A stretch of 7,347 nt of DNA from the NCBI GenBank assembly GCA_002404215.1, contig DHJG01000205.1:1-7347 (forward strand), in the 5' to 3' direction. Under the pieces are notes generated by a model. The model worked only from the letters and a program-made list of their open reading frames with translations, made no database searches and was not told where the DNA came from. This DNA is from Desulfosporosinus sp. UBA4726 (GTDB taxonomy: Bacteria > Bacillota > Desulfitobacteriia > Desulfitobacteriales > Desulfitobacteriaceae). Made by a program: the position numbers and the translations under genes. Shown one piece after another: positions 1 to 5,457 of the stretch. Position 1 is the stretch's first letter. Each line of letters starts with the position of its first letter.

Positions 1-63
1 TTAGCCAAATGGGTATATGGATTTTGCGAAGTTCATCCTGTCCATTGCACCAGCACAAAATAA
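1..63 (+). CDS. Possible 3' tail of a gene entering from the left
   Basis: The plus strand is open from base 1 for 20 codons and ends at TAA (61-63). The translated tail ends FCEVHPVHCTSTK, with two Cys and two His in a short span. The minus strand of the same bases also has a short open stretch, ending KSIYPFG, but it has no supported start. Twenty codons cannot separate a real C-terminus from chance, so this is only a possibility. The sequence left of the window would decide it. Confidence 0.2.
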   Translation, partial: LAKWVYGFCEVHPVHCTSTK

Positions 64-118
64 TAATAATTAGAAGCTAGTCCATGCATAATTTTCACTA
101 GTATGGAAAATATAGTTG

Positions 119-607
119 TTATTTTTTAGCTTTAACGTATTCAATGGCTTCCTTGCCAGTTATGTGCTCGACGTCAATTGCAATAATATAAGTTTGCGTA
201 CATCTGGTTATTTCCTTATGTTTGGCTTCTTCGGGTTGGTCTCCTGAATACTTTTCAACTAAAGCCTCAAAAGCTTCTAGCCATTCATCACCTTCTACAA
301 TTCTTGTTTTACCAAAAGCAATAACGCTACGGAAATGAGTAGTATATTTTTCACTTACTATCGTATCTTCATCTATTACTGAAAAAGATACCTTTGGTTT
401 CTTCGTAATAGCATCGATCTTATGTCCAGCTTTTGCGGAATGAAAATAGATTTTCTCATTGAAATAGACATAGCTAAGTGGAACTGCGTAAGGATAATCT
501 TCATCACCCAAGCACGCCAGGACACCATTTGTGCATCTGTCCATTACAGCTACGGCGTCTTCCATTGATAATAATTGCTTACCTCTTCTCATTTCTCTAA
601 ACATCAT
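119..607 (-). CDS. Pyridoxamine 5'-phosphate oxidase family protein (NimA-like flavoprotein)
   Basis: A 162-residue protein with the split-barrel FMN-binding fold of the PNPOx-like superfamily, closest in pattern to the NimA (5-nitroimidazole reductase-like) branch. Visible marks are the opening MRRGKQLLS, the strand NGVLACLGDEDYPYAVPLSYVYF (about 27-49), FHSAKAGHK (55-63), which in this family lies at the flavin phosphate, the strand SVIAFGKTRIV (94-104), and the closing IDVEHITGKEA (144-154). The length is normal and the gene looks intact. Such cytoplasmic proteins bind FMN, sometimes F420 or haem, and reduce small molecules; the substrate cannot be read from sequence. Two ATGs are adjacent; the first (605-607) lies 6 bases after GAGG (614-617), which favours it. 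The gene stands alone, more than 100 bases from the next feature. Family assignment is firm; nitroimidazole resistance as a function is not implied. Confidence 0.9.
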   Translation of the reverse strand: MMFREMRRGKQLLSMEDAVAVMDRCTNGVLACLGDEDYPYAVPLSYVYFNEKIYFHSAKAGHKIDAITKKPKVSFSVIDEDTIVSEKYTTHFRSVIAFGKTRIVEGDEWLEAFEALVEKYSGDQPEEAKHKEITRCTQTYIIAIDVEHITGKEAIEYVKAKK

Positions 608-677
608 TTATTTCCTCGCTTTCATCGCATAATCATTAAATATTGGTGCTATGCAAACAACGCAAATAGACATTTCT

Positions 678-686
678 ACTATAGCA
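678..686 (-). promoter_or_regulatory. Candidate extended -10 promoter for the NimA-like gene
   Basis: On the minus strand this reads TGCTATAGT, a TGn extended -10 with a five-of-six match to TATAAT, about 70 bases before the ATG at 607. I see no good -35 at the normal spacing. A TTGGCCAA palindrome lies just upstream (690-697). It is supported by pattern only. Confidence 0.3.
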
Positions 687-751
687 TATTTGGCCAATAA
701 TTTGACTAACTTCCATCCCACTAAGCTTTAGGTGAACTGGATTGCTCTTCA

Positions 752-907
752 TTAGAAATTAAGAATCTTAGTATCAACAAATGGTGAAGCGTTATGAATC
801 AGTATGTTTCTAGTCTTTATGGCATCCTTTTCTCTGCTAAAACTCTCAACCCATTTATACCAAGATAAGTAATTTGCAAATACTTTGTTGAAATGCCTTC
901 CTAAATA
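752..907 (-). pseudogene. Remnant resembling a transposase C-terminus (IS1595-like)
   Basis: Between the stops at 908-910 and 752-754 the minus strand is open for 51 codons and reads like protein: HFNKVFANYLSWYKWVESF, then SREKDAIKTRNILIHNASPF and VDTKILNF. The segment NYLSWYKWVE resembles the NYL-x-W-[FY]-[KR] pattern near the end of IS1595/ISXO2-type transposases. There is no start codon with a ribosome site, an in-frame TAG lies directly upstream, and no catalytic part is present, so at best this is a broken 3' fragment. The family link is from memory of the pattern. It could also be the tail of some other protein, or chance. Confidence 0.4.
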
Positions 908-936
908 CTACCCATTTACTTCCCATTGGTACTACG

Positions 937-971
937 AATGCCGTCCACCTACATAGAGGTTGGACGGCATT
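937..971. repeat. Strong inverted repeat (AATGCCGTCC / GGACGGCATT hairpin)
   Basis: The arms AATGCCGTCC (937-946) and GGACGGCATT (962-971) pair perfectly. The inner ACCT (947-950) pairs with AGGT (957-960) around ACATAG, leaving one unpaired T at 961, for 14 base pairs in all. It lies 28 bases past the stop of the 58-residue membrane protein gene (minus strand), where a terminator would sit. Neither strand has a proper T-tract after it, so it is either a weak terminator or a repeat end. Its right arm recurs at 2466-2480 without the left arm. Confidence 0.6.
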
Positions 972-992
972 TATACTGATGGGTTTAAGAAT
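959..992 (+). repeat. 34-base repeat, copy 1
   Basis: This starts GTTGGACGGCATT and ends GGGTTTAAGAAT. Aligned to 2466-2499 it gives 30 identical columns of 35, with three mismatches and two single-base gaps. It overlaps the right arm of the hairpin at 937-971 and stops just before the 3' end of the 58-residue gene. Confidence 0.55.
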
Positions 993-998
993 GCGCAG

Positions 999-1175
999 TT
1001 ATCTCATCATAACACCTAAAACTGAGTATACATTTATCCCTACTAAAACTGCTCCACCTATTGTATTAAAAGCAATATCCTTTTCATCTTTAATCCTCTT
1101 ATAGAGGAACACCAAATCGATAAATAAAGCCATGGCTGATACTATTGCCGTTATAAACAATGTTGCACTCACCAT
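999..1175 (-). CDS. Small two-helix membrane protein of unknown function
   Basis: I do not recognise this 58-residue protein. It has two likely membrane helices, about residues 4-24 (LFITAIVSAMALFIDLVFL) and 38-56 (TIGGAVLVGINVYSVLGVM), joined by a charged loop YKRIKDEKD. The frame can be read 6 codons further to a GTG at 1193, but that GTG lies inside the ribosome-site sequence. AAGGAG (1185-1190) is 9 bases before the ATG at 1175, so that ATG is chosen. Upstream on the minus strand TTGAAT, 18 bases, TAAACT is a weak promoter possibility. The gene has large gaps on both sides and no operon partner. Such proteins can be stress or sporulation membrane proteins, toxins or small transporter subunits; nothing here selects one. 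Confidence 0.6.
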   Translation of the reverse strand: MVSATLFITAIVSAMALFIDLVFLYKRIKDEKDIAFNTIGGAVLVGINVYSVLGVMMR

Positions 1176-1225
1176 AATTCCCAACTCCTTCACATTGAAT
1201 TTTATCCTTCAAATGAGGTGCTAAA

Positions 1226-1240
1226 TAAGAATAACTAGAA
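1226..1240 (+). repeat. TAAGAATAACTAGAA repeat, copy 1
   Basis: This 15-base stretch is identical to 2493-2507. It lies upstream of the 58-residue gene, and its TAAGAAT core matches the ends of the other junction repeats in this part of the window. Confidence 0.4.
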
Positions 1241-1298
1241 GTTTACTTATTTTGCAATGTCAGATTCAATAAAAATATAATAATCATGGAAGCTGTTA

Positions 1299-1329
1299 AT
1301 ACACGGGATATCCTACGCTTAATAAGAAT
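1299..1329 (+). repeat. Junction repeat, copy A
   Basis: This runs from ATACACGGGATATCC to CGCTTAATAAGAAT. The copy at 1884-1910 aligns across its whole length with one mismatch and four single-base gaps. The 22-base part at 1307-1328 matches the reverse complement of 5328-5349 at 19 positions. It lies about 24 bases past the stop of the gene at 1353-1811. Confidence 0.6.
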
Positions 1330-1352
1330 GTTTGGCACTAAATTCCAATCTG

Positions 1353-1811
1353 CTATTGGCTAAGACTTATAGTTTCTTCTGTTGAAACTTTTATATCTGT
1401 AATGAATGGTTCAAGTTTAACAATATCTGGTTTCCCTAATCCCTTTGTGTCAAAAACTATTTTCCCGTTAATCTGAATTGTTTCATTAGGTTTAATACTT
1501 TTGTTCACAAAAATAACTGTTTCCATACTTAGAATTCTATTATTTATTGATTTGTTAATCAATGGCTGAATAGAGTTAATTAAAATCTCTTTTTCATAAT
1601 TATTAGTTAAATTGAGTGTATAAGAAAATACCGACTTATCTAAATCACTCTCACTAACGCTACCTAATCCATAACTCCAACTGTCAATCTTCAATCCACC
1701 TTTTGGTTTGATTTGAGCACTTGTAGGAGGTATCCACTTAATAAAGAAAAACGAGATAACAATAATCGAAATGACAGAAGTAATTGTTATTAAAATTAAC
1801 TTCTTTGACAA
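1353..1811 (-). CDS. Membrane-anchored extracytoplasmic protein of unknown function
   Basis: A 152-residue protein with a short basic N-terminus (SKK), one hydrophobic segment at about residues 5-24 (LILITITSVISIIVISFFF), and then a polar, strand-rich remainder. The segment has no clear signal-peptidase site or lipobox Cys, so a signal anchor with the domain outside the membrane is likely. The outer part alternates (YTLNLTNNYEKEILINSIQPL, QINGKIVFDTKGL) like a small beta-sandwich; this is inference only. The start is TTG, six bases after GGGAGGA (1818-1824), a strong site that fixes it. Thirty-eight bases separate it from the broken methyltransferase upstream on the same strand, so readthrough from there is possible. 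I recognise no family. Confidence 0.65.
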   Translation of the reverse strand: MSKKLILITITSVISIIVISFFFIKWIPPTSAQIKPKGGLKIDSWSYGLGSVSESDLDKSVFSYTLNLTNNYEKEILINSIQPLINKSINNRILSMETVIFVNKSIKPNETIQINGKIVFDTKGLGKPDIVKLEPFITDIKVSTEETISLSQ

Positions 1812-1834
1812 ATTATTTCCTCCCTTTTCATGAG

Positions 1835-1845
1835 TTAAGACTTAA
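1835..1845. promoter_or_regulatory. Small perfect inverted repeat before the anchored-protein gene
   Basis: TTAAGACTTAA is a perfect 5+1+5 inverted repeat in the 38-base gap upstream of the TTG start. It is AT-rich and short, so chance is a real possibility. Its position would suit an operator for the gene at 1353-1811. Confidence 0.2.
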
Positions 1846-1883
1846 AATCCTACGACAGCTTCAAATTATGGATATTGTCACCT

Positions 1884-1910
1884 ATACAGGATACCTCGCC
1901 TAATAAGAAT
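1884..1910 (+). repeat. Junction repeat, copy B
   Basis: This runs from ATACAGGATACC to CGCCTAATAAGAAT, aligned with copy A (1299-1329) as described there. It lies inside the foreign tail of the truncated methyltransferase, beside the hairpin at 1919-1932, and so marks its 3' breakpoint region. Confidence 0.6.
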
Positions 1911-1918
1911 AGAACTAA

Positions 1919-1932
1919 ACCGCTAGCGCGGT
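1919..1932. terminator. Small GC-rich hairpin with T-rich flanks
   Basis: ACCGC-TAGC-GCGGT forms a 5-bp stem with a four-base loop. On the plus strand GGCTC and then five Ts follow (1938-1942); on the minus strand TTTAGTTCTATTCTT follows. It could be a weak bidirectional terminator or the end of a repeat. No plus-strand gene leads into it. Confidence 0.3.
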
Positions 1933-2465
1933 GGCTCTTTTTGCTGAAATCTTCTTTTGCCACGGTATCCCAAATCCAAGCTTGTGCCTGTGTATGCAGC
2001 GGTAAATCCATATTCTTGAATGATCCCATAGAATCACTCTCCTGAAAAACAACCAATCCATTTGTTTTCAGGTGTGGCAGAAGACTCTTAACACTGTGAG
2101 TTGCATCTGATTGATACATCAGGACTCTGCGTCCAACGATCGCATCAAACCACCCAATGTCTTGCGGCAACATGCTAATTTCGGCCTTAATAAATTTTGC
2201 ATTAAGGATGTGCCTTTCGACAGCGGCATTCCGAGCTATGTCAAGTGCTGCATCGTTTGTATCAAAACCAATTACTTCGCCGTCATCGCCCACAATTGCT
2301 GCTGTCAATAAAGTTACATCTCCGGAACCGCAACCTACATCCAGTACCCGGAACCCTTTTTTAATACCTGCATCCATTAAAAGCCGATAAGTAAAATCTT
2401 CGCGCTGATTTATCATAAATGCATTCAATCCCTTCGTATTTCTTCCATACTGAAACACATATTAA

Positions 2466-2499
2466 GTTGGAACGGCATTAAACTTATGAGTTTAAGAAT
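2466..2499 (+). repeat. 34-base repeat, copy 2
   Basis: This starts GTTGGAACGGCATT and ends GAGTTTAAGAAT, and is the partner of 959-992. It begins 7 bases beyond the apparent GTG start of the truncated methyltransferase, so it sits at that gene's 5' breakpoint. The left hairpin arm seen at 937-950 is absent here. Confidence 0.55.
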
Positions 2500-2507
2500 A
2501 ACTAGAA
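2493..2507 (+). repeat. TAAGAATAACTAGAA repeat, copy 2
   Basis: This is identical to 1226-1240 and overlaps the end of the 34-base repeat copy 2, which links the two repeat types. Confidence 0.4.
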
Positions 2508-2846
2508 ATTCAGAAAGTACTGTCACCTTGATTGATAATCAACATACTGATAAACGTACCGAGACAATGGTTCGTTTTTTTAGTTTAAAAAGCTCGGCAG
2601 ATTCTTAAATTCAGCAGCTCAGCCTTTGATCTTAGCTCTCGATAACCATTCAAGGCTGCGAAATATCAACAGAATAGTTCTAATCGTTGGTGGAATAAAA
2701 CATTACGTTTTGGGTTTGCCTTTACGCTTTCTTAGAGTATCTTGCACTCAAATACAACTACATGCAGCATTTCAATGGTTGAAATTTTTTATACTCTGTT
2801 CTGTTTGATTACGCACTATTCCCATTATTGCTAGTACACCAAAAGA

Positions 2847-2887
2847 AATCCCCAGTGGCCTGGCTACTATCCTGCATCATGGGGATT
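2847..2887 (+). other. Two-stem folded segment
   Basis: AATCCCC (2847-2853) and GGGGATT (2881-2887) close a loop that holds a second stem, AGTGGC (2854-2859) with GCTACT (2863-2868), including one G-U pair. TTTTT follows at 2897-2901, nine bases past the outer stem. It may be a structured RNA element or an imperfect terminator; no known riboswitch motif is recognised. Confidence 0.3.
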
Positions 2888-2983
2888 GGTATTGCCTTTT
2901 TGTTCAAGCTCCCAGCACTGCATTAAACAAATTTGCTATCTATGTCTTGGGGTATTATTCCATTTAATAGATTAATAATGACA

Positions 2984-3001
2984 AGCATTTTTGTAAATGC
3001 T
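2984..3001 (+). promoter_or_regulatory. Operator-like perfect inverted repeat before the DUF3231 unit
   Basis: AGCATTT-TTGT-AAATGCT is an 18-base inverted repeat with perfect 7-base arms, centred about 55 bases before the ATG of the first DUF3231 gene. Its length and position suit a binding site for a dimeric repressor, or a small leader hairpin. The regulator is not in view. Confidence 0.45.
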
Positions 3002-3014
3002 AATTTTAGGAAGA

Positions 3015-3030
3015 TGAATATTTGAATATT
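3015..3030 (+). repeat. Tandem octamer TGAATATT x2 in the leader
   Basis: TGAATATT occurs twice head to tail, directly between the palindrome at 2984-3001 and the GGAGG at 3036-3040. Each AATATT is itself a palindrome. The first TGAATA resembles a forespore sigma-G -35 box, but no matching -10 follows before the start codon, so a promoter reading is not supported. Confidence 0.45.
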
Positions 3031-3046
3031 AATTTGGAGGTTTAGT

Positions 3047-4111
3047 ATGGAGACTCAACAACAGGACTTAACACAACCCCAACCATACAATGCTGCCAAC
3101 GATGCTCCATGTGATGAAAGGCTCTCTGCCTTTGAACTTGGCGAGCTGTGGGAAGCTTATATGGCGGATAGTTCATCAATGTGTTTGTTGCAGTATTTTG
3201 TAGCCAAAACCCAGGACCCTGAAATCCGTTCCATTCTGGAGTATGCTTTACAGTTATCGACGGGTCACGTAAACACAATCACTCAAATCTTCAATTCTGT
3301 TAATTTTCCTATTCCTCAAGGGTTCACTGATGAAGATGTAGAGCCAAATGCGAAACGACTGTTTTCTGATGGCTATATGCTGCGCTACGTCCACTACGTA
3401 ACTAGATATGGGGCAGTTAAGTATACTAAGAGCCTGACAACCTCCACCCGACCGGATGTACGTGAATTCTTTAATCGTTGTATCGATGATATTCAGGATT
3501 TGGATAAGAAAGCCCGTGAAGTGCTGACTAAAAAGGGTTTTTTCTCAGAGGGAGTCCATATCCCTATACCAGATAGAATAGGGTACGTTTATGACGATAG
3601 AAGCTTTTACAAGAGTATATTTGGGGACAAACGTCCGATTAACGCACTGGAAATTGCTCAAGTGTATAGAAGGTGTGAATCAAGGTTAATCGAAAGAGTC
3701 CTTGTCTTAGGTTTTAGTCAGACTTGTAAGTCGCAGAAAGTCCAAAAACTCTTTGTCAAAGGGAAGCAAGTTCTGGATAAGCAAATAGAGCGGTTTAGTA
3801 CAATACTGCGGGACGAAGAATTGCCGATACCAATCGGTTTGGAAAGTGAAGTAACTGATTCTCTGGAGTCGCCTATTTCTGATAAATTAATGTTGTTTCA
3901 TACCCTTTCTATTATAGGCTATAGCTTAACGGCTCTTGGAATTTCAATAGCGAGCTGTACCAGAGCCGACATCGTAACTGCAATGAATCGTACTATACTT
4001 GAAACGCAGTTTTGGGCCAAAGACGTGCTTGATCTTATGATTCAAAGTGGTTGGATGGAAAAGATTCCACAGGCTGCTGATCGCAAAGAACTAGTTGGGT
4101 TACAACATTAA
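3047..4111 (+). CDS. DUF3231 family protein, two-domain (first of tandem pair)
   Basis: This 354-residue protein matches DUF3231 (function unknown). Two related helical domains lie in tandem: about 23-178 with FPIP (87-90), DEDVEPNAKRLFSDG (95-109) and IPIPDR (172-177), then about 200-342 with the matching LPIP (259-262) and SDKLML (278-283). The linker carries GDKRPIN (193-199). There is no signal peptide or membrane segment, so it should be soluble. I recall the family chiefly from spore-forming Bacillota; a ferritin-like or coat-F-like helix bundle is plausible but is inference. The start is fixed by GGAGG (3036-3040), 6 bases before the ATG. The length is the family's normal one. It heads a two-gene unit with its paralogue 64 bases downstream. 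Cysteines at 46, 145, 210, 227 and 304 form no obvious metal motif. Confidence 0.9.
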   Translation: METQQQDLTQPQPYNAANDAPCDERLSAFELGELWEAYMADSSSMCLLQYFVAKTQDPEIRSILEYALQLSTGHVNTITQIFNSVNFPIPQGFTDEDVEPNAKRLFSDGYMLRYVHYVTRYGAVKYTKSLTTSTRPDVREFFNRCIDDIQDLDKKAREVLTKKGFFSEGVHIPIPDRIGYVYDDRSFYKSIFGDKRPINALEIAQVYRRCESRLIERVLVLGFSQTCKSQKVQKLFVKGKQVLDKQIERFSTILRDEELPIPIGLESEVTDSLESPISDKLMLFHTLSIIGYSLTALGISIASCTRADIVTAMNRTILETQFWAKDVLDLMIQSGWMEKIPQAADRKELVGLQH

Positions 4112-4175
4112 CCGATACTTTCACAAGGTCTAAGCCATGATCGGATATAGAGATACTGAAATTTTGGAGGTTAAA

Positions 4176-5249
4176 ATGGAAAACGTTCAATCCAGAACCG
4201 GAAACGCAAGTGAACAGCCCACTCCTTTCAACGTGGTAAAAGATGGTCCTAATGACGAACGACTTACCGCTGACGAGATGGGCCATCTCTGGGAGATGTA
4301 TTTGTATAATGCTGGGTCAAAGTGCAAACTTCAATTTTTTGTAGCCAAAGCTCTGGACCCGGAAATTCACGCAGTTTTGCAATATGCCTTGGAGATAGCA
4401 ACGACTCGCATAAACAAACTAACCCAAATCTTCAACACAGTTGGTTTCCCGATCCCCCACGCATTCAATGACGAAGATGTGGAACCCAACGCCAAGCGGC
4501 TTTTTTCCGATGGTTTAATGTTAGTGTATGTCAATAGTTTAGTTCATTTTGAAGTGATAGAGTCCTTTATGGGCTTGATTGGGGCGCTTCGCGTGGATGT
4601 TGCAGAGTATTACAATGCGTGTATCGACGAGAGCCAAGATTTCCATAAGAAAGCTTATGAGGTCATGCTTCGCAAGGGATTGTTGATTAAACCGCCGTAT
4701 ATTCCTGTGCCGGATAGGGTGGAATATATATATCAGGATACCTTCTTCGGTGGCTTGATTGGAGATAAGCGTCCTATCAACACGTTGGAATTATGCCATG
4801 TTTATACGCGATTGCAAACGAAGATGTTCGAGAGAGCTTGGATTTTGGGTTTAAGTCAGGTGACTCATTCCCAAAAGGTTCAGGATTTTTTGTCAAAAGG
4901 GAAGAAACTAATAGATAAGCAGATAGATGGGTGGAGTAAAATCTTACAAGATGAGGATTTGCCTATTCCAGTTAGTTGGGAGCATGAGGTTACCAATTCT
5001 GCCGAATCTCCCTTTTCAGATAAGCTTATCATGTTCACTATGCTAACGATGTTGAGAAACAGGATAACCCAGAACGGTATTTCGCTTGCTAATTGCGTGC
5101 GAAGCGATATTGTAACCGCATTTGGAGGAACAATAGTTGCACTTCAGGCTTATTCAAAAGATGCTCTTGATTTAATGATGAACAGCGGTTGGTTGGAAAA
5201 GATTCCCCAAGTTGCTGACAGACAGGAGATTATAGCTAAAAGTCATTAG
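4176..5249 (+). CDS. DUF3231 family protein, two-domain (second of tandem pair)
   Basis: A 357-residue paralogue of the preceding protein; roughly half of the positions agree by eye along the whole length. The best shared blocks are DEDVEPNAKRLFSDG (99-113), GDKRPIN (196-202), SQKVQ, and NSGWLEKIPQ against QSGWMEKIPQ near the end. The two-domain plan is the same. The frame extends 13 codons upstream to an ATG at 4137, but GGAGG (4166-4170) lies 5 bases before the ATG at 4176, and the resulting MEN... start lines up with MET... of the paralogue, so 4176 is chosen. The 64-base gap has no terminator and the unit ends at the hairpin at 5299, so the pair is very likely co-transcribed and may form a hetero-oligomer. 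Role unknown. Confidence 0.9.
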   Translation: MENVQSRTGNASEQPTPFNVVKDGPNDERLTADEMGHLWEMYLYNAGSKCKLQFFVAKALDPEIHAVLQYALEIATTRINKLTQIFNTVGFPIPHAFNDEDVEPNAKRLFSDGLMLVYVNSLVHFEVIESFMGLIGALRVDVAEYYNACIDESQDFHKKAYEVMLRKGLLIKPPYIPVPDRVEYIYQDTFFGGLIGDKRPINTLELCHVYTRLQTKMFERAWILGLSQVTHSQKVQDFLSKGKKLIDKQIDGWSKILQDEDLPIPVSWEHEVTNSAESPFSDKLIMFTMLTMLRNRITQNGISLANCVRSDIVTAFGGTIVALQAYSKDALDLMMNSGWLEKIPQVADRQEIIAKSH

Positions 5250-5298
5250 TAGTTAAGACTACCAACCTTACTTCTGATCAATTATATGAGAAACTTCC

Positions 5299-5329
5299 GT
5301 CTCCCCAGCTAACGCGAGGGAGACTTTTT
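5299..5329 (+). terminator. Intrinsic terminator of the DUF3231 unit
   Basis: GTCTCCC (5299-5305) pairs perfectly with GGGAGAC (5318-5324), followed at once by five Ts and then CTT. It lies 50 bases after the stop of the second DUF3231 gene and is the only textbook rho-independent terminator in the window. Confidence 0.85.
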
Positions 5330-5349
5330 CTTATTAAGCACAGGATAAC
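5328..5349 (-). repeat. Junction repeat, copy C (inverted)
   Basis: The plus strand reads TTCTTATTAAGC, AC, then AGGATAAC; its reverse complement matches 1307-1328 at 19 of 22 positions. It begins within the T-tract of the terminator. The open frame of the downstream membrane protein starts inside it. Confidence 0.5.
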
Positions 5350-5457
5350 ATCGTTATCAATAGCAAAGCAGTAATTTCCCCTTTCTTCGGTTTATTAGGC
5401 AGTATATGGTCTCGGCTAGGGTTTGCATTATTTGGTTGGCCTACCCCAAGGTTAATT

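Larger units (their letters stand above)
1850..2458 (-). pseudogene. SAM-dependent methyltransferase, truncated at both ends
   Basis: Residues 1-169 are a clear class I (Rossmann-fold) methyltransferase: the lead YGRNTKGLNAFMINQREDF, motif I VLDVGCGSG (38-46) that binds SAM, the acidic post-strand GFDTND (64-69), FDAIVGRRVLMY (104-115) and LVVFQESD (135-142). From about residue 170 (near base 1950) the sequence stops resembling the family, which runs to roughly 260-280 residues, and reads a short unrelated tail through a hairpin and a repeat. The front is also odd: the start is GTG with no ribosome site, an in-frame TAA lies 4-6 bases upstream, and homologues as I remember them carry a few more residues. 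A short product could be made, but the missing C-terminal part normally helps form the acceptor pocket, so I call it a remnant. The acceptor is unknown. Confidence 0.75.
2459..3046. other. Long gap without a convincing gene
   Basis: This stretch separates the leftward cluster from the DUF3231 unit. The first 50 bases hold two repeat copies. A 60-codon plus-strand frame at 2626-2808 has no ribosome site and protein-like features on neither strand. Weak pairings are CCGAG/CTCGG (2559-2563 with 2593-2597) and the two-stem structure at 2847-2887. The last 65 bases hold the palindrome and octamer repeat before the first DUF3231 gene. I found no sigma-A promoter that I would defend; TTGGGG at 2947 has no clear -10 partner. 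Confidence 0.5.

Noticed and set aside
937..971. Integron attC site
   Set aside because: GTTGGAC fits the GTTRRRY core box, but the pairing continues beyond the core sites, the partner box is GTCCACC rather than RYYYAAC, and no integrase is in view.
2111..2390. Plus-strand open frames of 66 and 77 codons
   Set aside because: They lie antisense to the methyltransferase core, whose motif I is unmistakable on the other strand, and have no ribosome site.
2526..2543. Fur-type iron box near TTGATTGATAATCAAC
   Set aside because: It is only a partial match to the dyad consensus and not next to a gene start.
2626..2808. Plus-strand open frame of 60 codons in the long gap
   Set aside because: It has no ribosome site and no recognisable family. 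It contains a moderately hydrophobic stretch, but nothing better than chance.
3042..3278. Minus-strand open frame of 78 codons
   Set aside because: It is antisense to the start of the first DUF3231 gene, which is well supported.
4137..4175. Upstream ATG as start of the second DUF3231 gene
   Set aside because: It has no ribosome site, while GGAGG lies correctly before the ATG at 4176 and the paralogue aligns from there.
4035..4286. Minus-strand open frame of 83 codons
   Set aside because: It is antisense across the gap and the start of the second DUF3231 gene, with no start signal.
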